NCBI GenBank assembly: GCA_003354225.1
Contig: PIVH01000366.1
Coordinates: forward strand, 1 to 6,065
Source: Globobulimina sp.
Taxonomy: Eukaryota > Foraminifera > Rotaliida
Length of the DNA: 6,065 nt
Direction of reading: 5' to 3'
In this document: positions 1 through 6,065 of the stretch, in pieces
How positions within the stretch are numbered: the stretch's first letter is position 1
How the letters are laid out: every line of letters starts with the position of its first letter
Translations under genes and position numbers: made by a program
Notes under the pieces: model-generated
Seen by the model: only the letters and a program-made list of their open reading frames with translations
The model's database searches: none
Told to the model about the DNA's origin: nothing

Positions 1-2204
1 ACTTTTTCGTGGATTCTATCGTATAACATTGCAATGGTAAATACCTTTGAAATGGAAATAGCAGATTTGTAATCATCACTTAATTTAAATTGAAGCTTTA
101 CCTCATCGGCCTCATCCACTGTGGGCATCCGCGTATTTTCAAAACGTGAAAGTGAAATTGGTGAGACATCATCGTCAAACTCAAACTCATTGGATATAGT
201 CTTGACTTTTCTCGGTGTTTTTGTGTTGATTGATTCCTGATAAATTATATCGTAGTGTTTGTAAAGCTCTTTAATGACTTTATATGGTTCATTATGTTTG
301 CAATTGCCATCAATATGACCGCCATCATTTAATTGATGCGGTATACATTCCCGATCGATATAATATGTATCATCAAACCGCAGTTCTTTGCATAGCATAT
401 TTACTAATTCTTTCGCAGTGCATTGATTTTGCATTTTATTTGGATGAAAGGATGTATATCGTTTTAATTGTTGATAAATGAATTTCAATGTTTCTTCATT
501 TCGAATTATGTGTTCGATGTAATAGTCGTTGATGGTCGTAATGGATATCTTTGCTTTGTCCTTTGTTATATCAAATATGACATTGATAATATCCAGCAAT
601 GATTGTTTGGTAATTTTAGATTTAAAAAAAGCTTTCATATTCAGTTGGGAGAGCGAGGGCAGTTCAAATTGCATACTTTCTGCATATTTTTTATTATTCG
701 GTGAGAAATCCGTCTCAGTCCAAACCAAATCATGAACGGTTGATTTCATTTTGCCATATTGTAGCAATGGAGATGTGTTCTCATCATCAGACTCCAGCTC
801 ATTGTCATCGCAAAGTATGTGTTTGGTTGCAGCTCGCGCCAATTTACTCATTTCTTTTTTTGGATCACAGTGCTTTATTTCTTCAATATTGTCATCAATC
901 AAACCGTCATCATCAACTATATCGTTTGCTCGCTGTCTGAGTATTAATGCAATTAATTGCTGTTTATTAATGCGAACAGTACAATGTTTGTGCAATAATT
1001 CGTGTTTCACTGTCTGTCGTAAATAATCAATACACATCAAAATATTCCGAATATCCCATAAAAATATTTTTTTGCAATCCCTATACTTTCTAGTTTTTGT
1101 GCAATTGCAAATGTTAATAAATGCGGTAAATACTGGAATAACTAACATTGCATTCAAATCTTGACAGACAAATTGCAACTCTTCGGCTGAAACTAGTAAA
1201 TCAATGCCCCGCTCATCCATTGTCGTCTTAATATCTCTCAATAAAGTTTTTATGGTTTTTTCTTGAACCAACGACTCAATGTCATACAGGTACTTCATGA
1301 GTTTATGATACATATTTTTTTCGTTTCTGTAAATGTCAGATTCGTCAATTGACCGCAATATAAATTCTCTCTCGAGCTTATTCGTGCAATTCAACAGTTT
1401 TACCTCATCCATAATCCCCGCAAATTGTTTCCAATCACATTGCATCAAATGAACTGGAATTTGTTTGTATTCATCATCATATGCATCCATATTATATTTG
1501 GTTTCTTCTTCCAATTTCTCGTCTTCTTCCATCGCATTCCTGCTTTTCAATAATTTGGGTCTATATTTAACCCATCCTTGCTGCAAATCGTTTAATATGA
1601 AACCAGTGTCAAAGGGATATTTTATAAATAAATGCAGCGGGATTTTATTGTCAATCGTTTTTGTAATATGACTATATATTGTTTCAGCTAATTTCTCTAC
1701 GTCTTGAATGTTCTGCACTTCCTTAATCCCAACATATTCCTCCAAAAATACGTATTCAGTCAATGGGTTATCAGTTGTTATGGTCATCATATGATCATTA
1801 ATATCCTGCTTCAATTTAACAATATCAATTGCACGGTTTGCTTCATCCAAAAACTCCCAAACATCAAATGCTCTCTTTTCATCAAATAAAAAATCCTCTT
1901 CGCTCTGTGTTTTTAAGCTTTCATTTAATTGTGAATCATAATAATAACTGCAATATGCATTGTCCTTTCTATTTAGGTCAAATAATTTATGCAAACAGCC
2001 GTTTTTGCCATGATCTAACCGATTGGCAATACATTGCTTCCAATGCTTAACATAAACAACCGGACTGGTTAAGACCACTAACAATCCAAATATAGCAACT
2101 AACAGTGGACCAACCAGAACATAAAATATCCATAGCGATAACACCTCAGACACTAACTGATATCTCTGCTCTTCTAATCTTACTCTAAAACAATTATTGC
2201 ATAT
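1..2204 (-). CDS. Exon 10: second CxxC, seventh hydrophobic segment and >680-residue tail, open at left edge
   Basis: This is one uninterrupted frame of 2204 nt (residues 915-1648). It opens with ICNNC, completing the putative zinc site, then a charged bridge. A strongly hydrophobic segment follows at about 936-961 (LSLWIFYVLVGPLLVAIFGL), long enough to span a membrane. The remainder is an acidic, Lys-rich, mostly helical tail with many cysteines. It includes a very acidic patch (1139-1148), two IP[LV]HL motifs (1103, 1164) and serine/acidic patches near 1384-1392 and 1585-1614. I recognise no catalytic domain. Two possible donors near the edge, GAG|GTAAAG (GT at 101-100) and AAAG|GTATTT (GT at 44-43), may end the exon. 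There is no stop or poly(A) signal in the window. Confidence 0.82.
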   Translation of the reverse strand, partial: MCNNCFRVRLEEQRYQLVSEVLSLWIFYVLVGPLLVAIFGLLVVLTSPVVYVKHWKQCIANRLDHGKNGCLHKLFDLNRKDNAYCSYYYDSQLNESLKTQSEEDFLFDEKRAFDVWEFLDEANRAIDIVKLKQDINDHMMTITTDNPLTEYVFLEEYVGIKEVQNIQDVEKLAETIYSHITKTIDNKIPLHLFIKYPFDTGFILNDLQQGWVKYRPKLLKSRNAMEEDEKLEEETKYNMDAYDDEYKQIPVHLMQCDWKQFAGIMDEVKLLNCTNKLEREFILRSIDESDIYRNEKNMYHKLMKYLYDIESLVQEKTIKTLLRDIKTTMDERGIDLLVSAEELQFVCQDLNAMLVIPVFTAFINICNCTKTRKYRDCKKIFLWDIRNILMCIDYLRQTVKHELLHKHCTVRINKQQLIALILRQRANDIVDDDGLIDDNIEEIKHCDPKKEMSKLARAATKHILCDDNELESDDENTSPLLQYGKMKSTVHDLVWTETDFSPNNKKYAESMQFELPSLSQLNMKAFFKSKITKQSLLDIINVIFDITKDKAKISITTINDYYIEHIIRNEETLKFIYQQLKRYTSFHPNKMQNQCTAKELVNMLCKELRFDDTYYIDRECIPHQLNDGGHIDGNCKHNEPYKVIKELYKHYDIIYQESINTKTPRKVKTISNEFEFDDDVSPISLSRFENTRMPTVDEADEVKLQFKLSDDYKSAISISKVFTIAMLYDRIHEK

Positions 2205-5200
2205 CTAACAAATATAAAAGACATTAATAAAATACTTATATTATATGGAGAAGAAAGTAGGCTAAACTTTTGGATTTAAGGCACGTACTACATCCAATTC
2301 GACATTATTTAACTTCAAAACCTCTCCCAACCACATTAGAGACACTCTCGATTCCTTAACATAGGATCGGCAGAAGCTACATATCCAATATGGCGATGTT
2401 GCAGACTCGTTTCTGGCATAAAAACTGCAGGTCATTAATCTCCACCATCTAGAATTCATAGATCGATGTGCTTTATTCACCCATATTTGATCTACCTTCT
2501 TTGCAAATTGTCCGAGATCGATCAAATTGTCATTGTTTACTGCAAGATCTAATAAATCAAGCTGCCATTTTTCTTGTTTCAATACATGTGGTTCAATGGT
2601 TACAGCGCGGGGAAACTCGACTGTATGTTTCATTTTTTGTGCATCATATGATGTGATTCTACACTTAGTTGGGCCTTCATTTGTTTTCATCATCCACGGC
2701 CATTCATCTTTGTCTTGTTGGCCAACGGATACAATCTGATCATCCAACCTATTGACAATAAATAAAAAACAAAAAACATTAAAATAACAAACAGATCTAA
2801 ATGTACGTACATACCCTAATTTTCTTAGTCGCAGAACATTTGGCATGATTCGCAATGATAAGTCAAAGATTTGAAATTCAGTCTTTCTTTTTCTTCTACA
2901 CAAATGCCACAATAATCTCATCCAATTAATGACTAATTCGACGGTTTTAAATAAAACATGCAATGCCATGGCTAATATATTTAATGGAGGCTGCCGTACA
3001 CAAATAACAATATTGTAAATAGGGGAACATATGACATGAATATGTAACTTAACTGGCATTGTTGCTGTAGATGTGCTGTAATTTAATGCTAACTCGAATT
3101 TTGAAAATATGACAGTTGATGTTGTATCGTCGTGGACGATATCAAACGTTTTCTGTTTAATATCGTTTGTAAATATGTACAGAATTAATACTTAAATATA
3201 TATACTTAACAGCCATCCTGTGTACGTATGTGAGTGTGAAATGTAACATAAAACATAATAAATTCAATATAGAATATAGATATACTTAACATAGCAATCA
3301 AAATGTTCAAAAGTACTAATGCTGCGACAATTAGATATATGATACAGAATATATGCGCTGCCGCTAAGACTCCCGCATTGCTCTCTGTAACAGGAACAAA
3401 GCCATCAAATGAAAAGTCGCCTAACAAACCACTGAATAATGTTATAAATGATGAGGGGAAATCATCGAAACCTTCATGGATTCCGTCCATTAAAAACATT
3501 AATGCTATGCATACATAATACACATTCAATGTACTGTATACAAATAAAATCAACAAAATTAAAACTTAACAGATCACAAATCCAGCAAATATACACATCA
3601 TAATAATAAAAAATGTCAACTATTTATATATATATATATATTATGTAGTTACAAATTAAATCTGTGGGTCAATAAAAAATAGGCAAACATATGACATACA
3701 ATATCATCTCCCATATTGAAAATAATCTGAACCATAGGACCTAAGGTTCTGCTCAACACACAAAATAACAACAATCGGACATACAACAGCACGCAGACAA
3801 ATGACCAAAGTATTTCAAACAGTATGCTTTCGAAAGAGTACACCCAACATTCTTGTTCAGCGTCTGGCTGAGTCTCACAATGTGGACCATCAATATATGT
3901 ATGTCCCCTCACATAAATACCGATTATAAATACCAACGATATGATGGTATCGAAATCTATATATTATACAGTTGAAGTTTATTATACATAGTGGCATATA
4001 TATTACATACAATTTGATGTTTTACTGTAATATTTTTCGACCCCTTCCGCATAAAATTGAATAATTTCGTACACCACATATCCCATATTGAACACCCAAA
4101 ATAAAATCTCAGGCGGTGTCATGGGATCATACAACATAAACTCTGAAAATGATAACCTTGTAAAGAGGCCCAAATAAATGATATACAAAAAAACAGTGGT
4201 AATAAAAGTGCCCAATGGAGTAAAATAAAACGAATCATATGAATGCCACAATTTGGACCAAATTAAATCAACGGATAAAGGGTTAATTTCAAAGGAAAAT
4301 TCCTTATTTTCAGGCGTCAAAAACTCAAAATCATTCATCATCGAAGTGGTTATTCTCTCCACAGTATCATTGCAGACAAATGATGTTAATTCGTATTGGA
4401 TGCACATATCCAAAGCACTCAAACCATTTATATCTGATTTAACGTCCAATAAAATTGTTGCCAAATGGTCAGATTCGATGATACTTAAATAATTAAACGC
4501 AGCTTGAATGTAAGTTTGCTGTACTTCCAAGAATAAGTTTGCTGAACAAATATATATAAATTAAATGTCTGTATACATTGATAAAAACAGTGAGTGAGTA
4601 ACAAACCTCTGGCAACATCCAATCCAGCTCTATCTTTGAACCATTTTGAGATGCGTAAAGCAGTGGGAATTGGATATTTTGAGCCAATGCATATTTTTTC
4701 AGTCACTTTATTTAGTTCTTTTGCCTCAAATCGGGTCAAATCCATTTGATATTTTTGCAATAAACGAATAGATATTTTATGCGGTGTAATCAGAGCAACT
4801 CTGGCAAATATTAGCCATAACGCTTTGGATGGATAAGATTTGAGTGATGTTATTATTAAATACCACCAAATCAAACAATCATTATAAACATCAAAGTTAC
4901 AGAATAATTCATATAAATCTTTTTTTTTATATCGGTCCATATTCTGATAGTATTCCAGGTATATTTGAGCCAAAGGCATTGATAAACTTAGTTCCAATGC
5001 AATAGTCTCACTCGTTGGTGTTTGATTATTTATTTCTTCATAATGTTTGATCCAAATAATTTTATCCCATTTATCTTGAAATTCTTTTATTCTTCGTTTC
5101 ATTTCATTCACTTGAAATAATTGTGTTTCTTGAGGTTTTGGCCACGCGTTTTCTAATATGTGTAATTTGGAGATTTCCCTTTTTTTGTGTGTGTTTTTGT

Positions 5201-5523
5201 TGCATTTTATATGCATATGTAACAGTATACAATATCAGAGGAACAAACCGAAATAATTTTTCGTTGTCAGGATATTCATATTCGTTAAACACATCGGGAT
5301 TTAACTGCAACAACGCTTGGCCGCTATTGATTTGTGGCAACGAATGAAGCCGTTTCTTTTTCAACCACGATCGAACTGTATTTTTATCCCATTTGCTTGG
5401 ATGAGCATTGATGTGTGTATTGTTGTTATATTTTTTTTCATCACATGGTTGAGATGGTGATGTTTTCAAATGTAATAATTCCTGTCCTTTAAGCTTTGCG
5501 TATTTTTTTGATTTGCGTGACAT
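1..5523 (-). CDS. Multi-exon TRP (TRPM-like) cation channel with long novel C-terminal extension, 3' end missing
   Basis: This is a spliced gene read right to left. Proposed coding exons: 5523-5231, 5178-4607, 4541-4011, 3956-3700, 3619-3571, 3504-3291, 3217-3211, 3152-2815, 2748-2268 and 2204-<1. They give 4946 nt (1648 codons plus 2 nt) with no internal stop. The start ATG at 5523 has A at -3 and an in-frame TAA upstream at 5556-5554. Order of parts by residue: SAM-like 44-98, helical/ankyrin-like 180-355, S1 about 394-417, S2 432-452, S3 465-483, S4 507-530, S5 549-572, pore 584-600, S6 613-640, TRP helix 641-664, post-TRP hydrophobic stretch 680-725, paired CxxC 877-919, seventh hydrophobic segment 936-961, then an unrecognised tail. 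Expected role, from the family: a plasma- or organelle-membrane cation channel, normally tetrameric. S1-S4 and the post-TRP region look most like TRPM; the LGD filter looks more like TRPA/TRPV. Family assignment is by eye. The first splice junction is uncertain and the C terminus lies outside the window. Confidence 0.82.
2268..2748 (-). CDS. Exon 9: cytosolic linker with first half of a CxxC pair
   Basis: It encodes residues 754-914. I recognise no named domain. The exon is rich in Trp and charged residues. Residues 812-850 look helical (QLDLLDLAVNNDNLIDLGQF). It ends with WICSFC (C877, C880) followed by a 34-residue basic/hydrophobic stretch up to NPK. Reading on gives GTT TAG, a stop at 2264-2262, but GTTTAG is also an in-phase donor (intron 2267-2205, 63 nt, acceptor TTTGTTAG). 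Splicing brings a second CxxC (C916, C919) directly after the join, which argues that the protein continues rather than ending here. Confidence 0.78.
2815..3152 (-). CDS. Exon 8: TRP helix and TRPM-like post-TRP segment
   Basis: It encodes residues 642-754. KTFDIVHDDTTSTVIFSKFE (642-661) is the TRP helix running along the inner membrane face. A hydrophobic stretch follows, with QPPLNILAMALHVLF (695-709) and a Cys/basic end (LLWHLCRRKRK, 721-731). This recalls the PPL...H...C-basic element that follows the TRP helix in TRPM channels. The acceptor TTAAACAG ends at 3153 and the donor GG|GTATGT starts at 2814. The 66-nt intron 8 ends in GTCAATAG and leaves the frame unchanged, so unspliced reading also stays open for a while, but the splice sites are good. 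An internal Met at 3059 is not the start. Confidence 0.85.
3211..3217 (-). CDS. Exon 7: 7-nt microexon completing the S6/TRP-box junction
   Basis: The exon GATGGCT is bounded by TACACAG (acceptor ending at 3218) and GTTAAGT (donor at 3210). It supplies one base to finish Met639, then Met640 and Ala641. It is the only arrangement I found that links the phase-2 end of exon 6 to the phase-0 start of exon 8. The result, NILIAMMAKTFD, is a textbook S6 to TRP-helix transition. Direct splicing of exon 6 to exon 8 gives a stop after about 20 codons. Reading through intron 6 does not restore the frame either. Confidence 0.72.
3291..3504 (-). CDS. Exon 6: pore loop, selectivity filter and S6
   Basis: It encodes residues 568-639. 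The pore helix SSFITLFSGLL is followed by the filter G596-D597-F598, then the outer loop and S6 (about 613-639), which ends in the TRP-signature ALVLLNILIAM. The exon start uses the TATGCATAG acceptor (ending at 3505), which restores Ser568 and the correct frame. An acceptor at 3534 would make a 37-nt intron and break the frame. The donor is GCTAT|GTTAAGT at 3290. The LGD filter is of the TRPA/TRPV type rather than the usual TRPM one. Confidence 0.9.
3571..3619 (-). CDS. Exon 5: 49-nt exon encoding most of S5
   Basis: This tiny exon encodes residues 552-567 (LTFFIIMMCIFAGFVI) plus the first base of Ser568. The acceptor is ATAAATAG (ending at 3620) and the donor is ATCT|GTTAAGT (intron starts at 3570). 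It is flanked by introns of 80 and 66 nt. Without it the channel would lack S5. With it the frame is preserved from exon 4 to exon 6 and the strongly hydrophobic helix falls where S5 belongs, which is the main support for the exon. Confidence 0.8.
3625..3640. repeat. (TA)8 dinucleotide repeat in intron 4
   Basis: An uninterrupted run of eight TA units lies a few bases upstream of the exon 5 acceptor on the minus strand. It occupies the place where a pyrimidine tract would normally be. Length variation here could affect splicing of the S5 exon (inference). Confidence 0.9.
3700..3956 (-). CDS. Exon 4: S3, S4 and S4-S5 linker
   Basis: It encodes residues 466-551. S3 (about 466-483) is followed by an extracellular-type loop with three cysteines and acidic residues (486-503). 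S4 (507-530) contains LLYVRLLLFCVLSRTLGP; the basic residues within S4 and the LGP-x-V motif leading into the S4-S5 linker are TRPM-like. It ends at MGDDI. The in-phase donor is ATT|GTATGT at 3699, and reading through soon leads to a TAA. The next intron is 80 nt (3699-3620) and contains a TA microsatellite beside its acceptor. Confidence 0.88.
4011..4541 (-). CDS. Exon 3: ankyrin-like linker, S1 and S2 of the channel
   Basis: It encodes residues 289-466. Residues 310-350 have an ankyrin-like rhythm (DINGLSALDMCIQYELTSF), as in the last pre-channel repeats of TRPM. The LIWSKLWHSYDSFYFTPLG region (381-399) is the pre-S1 elbow. S1 is about 394-417 and S2 is about 432-452 (ILFWVFNMGYVVYEII). The donor is AATT|GTATGT (intron starts at 4010); reading through gives a stop two codons later. 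The 54-nt intron (4010-3957) ends in ATATATAG. The join makes Tyr466 and creates the S3 start SNYFDTIIS, a typical TRPM/TRPC-style N-x2-D motif. Confidence 0.88.
4607..5178 (-). CDS. Exon 2: pre-channel helical region
   Basis: It encodes residues 99-288 and ends at AGAG|GTTTGT (donor at 4606). It starts with a basic/charged helix (residues about 119-145, KRRIKEFQDKWDK). From about 180 it continues as paired amphipathic helices with conserved-looking aromatic and aliphatic positions (ALWLIFARVALI at 217-228, PTALRISKW at 269-277). This resembles the helical pre-S1 repeats (melastatin homology region) of TRPM proteins. CLIWWYLIIT at 199-208 is hydrophobic but too short and isolated to call a membrane span. 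The 65-nt intron that follows (4606-4542) ends in a clean TTTGTTCAG acceptor and joins in phase 1, restoring Ala289. Confidence 0.8.
5179..5230 (-). other. Intron 1 (tentative, 52 nt)
   Basis: An intron or frameshift is needed here, because exon 1 and exon 2 lie in different frames. GTATAC at 5230 spliced to the AAAG acceptor ending at 5179 keeps the frame. However, the acceptor is not YAG and has no pyrimidine tract, unlike all other introns in the gene. The well-formed acceptor ATATTAG ending at 5153 would match the gene's style, but it has no in-frame GT donor near the end of exon 1. A one-base sequence error or an unusual donor is possible. Confidence 0.35.
5231..5523 (-). CDS. Exon 1: initiator exon with SAM-like module
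   Basis: It begins with ATG at 5523 and a Lys-rich N terminus (MSRKSKKYAK). Residues 44-98 carry the spacing of a sterile alpha motif: W45, the V50-x2-W53-L54 pair, then G68-x2-LL-x-L (71-74) and a final hydrophobic helix. The middle is shorter than in a normal SAM of about 65 residues, so this is SAM-like rather than certain. SAM domains usually oligomerise or bind partners, and this one would lie on the cytosolic side. An in-frame GTG exists at 5541, but ATG at 5523 is the better start. The 3' boundary is doubtful. The donor used here is TT|GTATAC at 5230; CG|GTTTGT at 5248 is also in phase with the same acceptor. Confidence 0.65.
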
Positions 5524-5885
5524 GATGTAAGTAAGTAACACTTTCGTTTTTTTTTAAGGTGTTTAAGCTTTTAAGCATGTAATTGTAATTCCAAACAGTT
5601 AGATCCGCAATCCGCATATTGTAGAAACTCTTAAATCAGAATCAAATATAAAATAAAGGCCCTTGATCCTGAAAGTGAAGTATTACAACAATAAAACAAG
5701 GAACAATACAAAGCAAAAATACAATAATGCTAAAAACGTTTAAATAATTTAATGTCAATAATACAATAAGACAAAAGCAAAAAAGAAAAATGCATAAAAT
5801 TAAAAACAAAATAAGTAAATCACTATAAAAACGTTGCGTGAGTAAATATCAATTTGTATTGTTTCCCGTATTTATCATTTAATAT
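5524..5885 (-). other. Intergenic spacer: 3' UTR of RGG gene, then 5' UTR/promoter of channel gene
   Basis: I see no coding potential. Bases 5640-5850 are strongly A-rich on the plus strand (T-rich in the RGG transcript), as expected for a 3' UTR. There is no canonical AATAAA on the minus strand; the variant ATTAAA (plus-strand TTTAAT) occurs at 5753-5748 and could serve. The channel start is preceded by TTACTTACTTACATC. No convincing TATA box or initiator was found. Confidence 0.6.
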
Positions 5886-6041
5886 TTAATATGGATACCC
5901 ATTGTAACCACCGTATCCTCCATAACCACTCCATCCGCCTCTTCCCCGATACCCACCATAACCGCCACCCCATCCTCCTCGGCCACGATATCCGCCGTAT
6001 CCTCTGCCCCGACCCCGTCCTCTTCCTCTTCCGCGTCCTCT
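5886..6041 (-). CDS. Terminal exon of an RGG/GYGG-rich RNA-binding-type protein (partial)
   Basis: It encodes the last 51 residues, ending at TAA (5888-5886). It begins with seven RG repeats, then two copies of YGGYRGRGGW (exon residues 15-24 and 28-37), and ends in a GYGGY-rich run closing with YPY. RGG/RG tracts bind RNA and are usual targets of arginine methyltransferases; the Tyr/Gly part favours condensation in nuclear or cytoplasmic RNP granules. The exon starts right after a TGTATACAG acceptor in phase 0. Continuing upstream gives non-RGG sequence (FIYLLCIQ), so the rest of the protein lies in exons beyond the right edge. The family (hnRNP, LSM14, FAM98 or similar) cannot be decided from the tail. 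Confidence 0.78.
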   Translation of the reverse strand, partial: RGRGRGRGRGRGRGYGGYRGRGGWGGGYGGYRGRGGWSGYGGYGGYNGYPY

Positions 6042-6065
6042 CTGTATACACAACAGATATATGAA
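6042..6065 (-). other. 3' end of an intron in the RGG gene
   Basis: On the minus strand this reads a short T-rich stretch ending in TGTATACAG, the same acceptor style as in the channel gene. Only 24 nt are in the window. Confidence 0.65.

Noticed and set aside
284-1026. Plus-strand open frames of 65 to 91 codons across 284-1026
   Set aside because: They are antisense to a single open 2204-nt minus-strand frame and have no recognisable protein features.
1465-2050. Plus-strand open frames in 1465-2050
   Set aside because: They are shadows of exon 10, with low-complexity Ser/Phe/Leu composition that comes from the antisense strand.
2226-2231. AATAAA on the plus strand
   Set aside because: There is no plus-strand gene upstream of it; it falls in intron 9 of the minus-strand gene.
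2262-2264. TAG as the end of the channel protein
   Set aside because: It lies inside an in-phase GTTTAG donor. A good acceptor follows 63 nt later in the same frame, and the join completes a CxxC pair. No poly(A) signal was found between them on the minus strand.
2262-3059. Independent gene starting at the Met at 3059
   Set aside because: The frame extends upstream in phase to the acceptor at 3153 and encodes the TRP helix, so this Met is internal.
3534-3570. 37-nt intron using the TATACAG acceptor at 3534
   Set aside because: It is shorter than any other intron here and puts the pore exon out of frame. The acceptor at 3505 keeps the frame.
4253-4492. Plus-strand open frame of 79 codons
   Set aside because: It is antisense to exon 3, which encodes clear channel sequence.
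5539-5541. GTG start at 5541 upstream of the ATG
   Set aside because: This is a eukaryotic gene with a good ATG at 5523 (A at -3); the six extra residues have no support.
5640-5850. A-rich plus-strand stretch as a retroposon poly(A) tail
   Set aside because: It is interrupted and has no target-site duplication or adjacent element; it is better explained as a T-rich 3' UTR of the RGG gene.

Overview
The window reads as nuclear DNA from a compact, AT-rich invertebrate genome. The basis is a long minus-strand gene cut by very short GT-AG introns (52 to 80 nt), plus the last exon of an RGG/GYGG-rich RNA-binding-type protein. An arthropod or another small-genome animal is the most natural reading, but the sequence alone does not fix the taxon. 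There are no bacterial operon features, RNA genes, transposons or CRISPR arrays.

Layout, all on the minus strand. At the right edge (5886-6041) is the terminal coding exon of an RGG-box protein. A gene-free spacer of about 360 nt (5524-5885) follows, holding that gene's 3' UTR and the 5' UTR/promoter of the next gene. From 5523 to beyond base 1 runs one multi-exon gene. I assembled it by hand from nine exon joins, eight of which are phase-consistent with good GT/YAG sites. In-window product: about 1648 residues, C terminus off the left edge.

The product is a TRP-superfamily cation channel, closest by eye to the TRPM type. In order it has: a short SAM-like N-terminal module, helical/ankyrin-like pre-channel repeats, S1-S6 with an LGD pore filter, a TRP helix encoded across a 7-nt microexon, and a TRPM-like post-TRP hydrophobic segment. 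After these come a CxxC-x35-CxxC putative zinc site split by an intron, a seventh hydrophobic segment, and a tail of more than 680 residues that I do not recognise. The N-terminal SLOG region typical of TRPM does not fit in the gene as read.

The points of most interest are this unusual architecture, the microexon that determines the TRP box (skipping it gives an early stop), and the unresolved first splice junction. Plus-strand reading frames in the window are shadows of these minus-strand exons.
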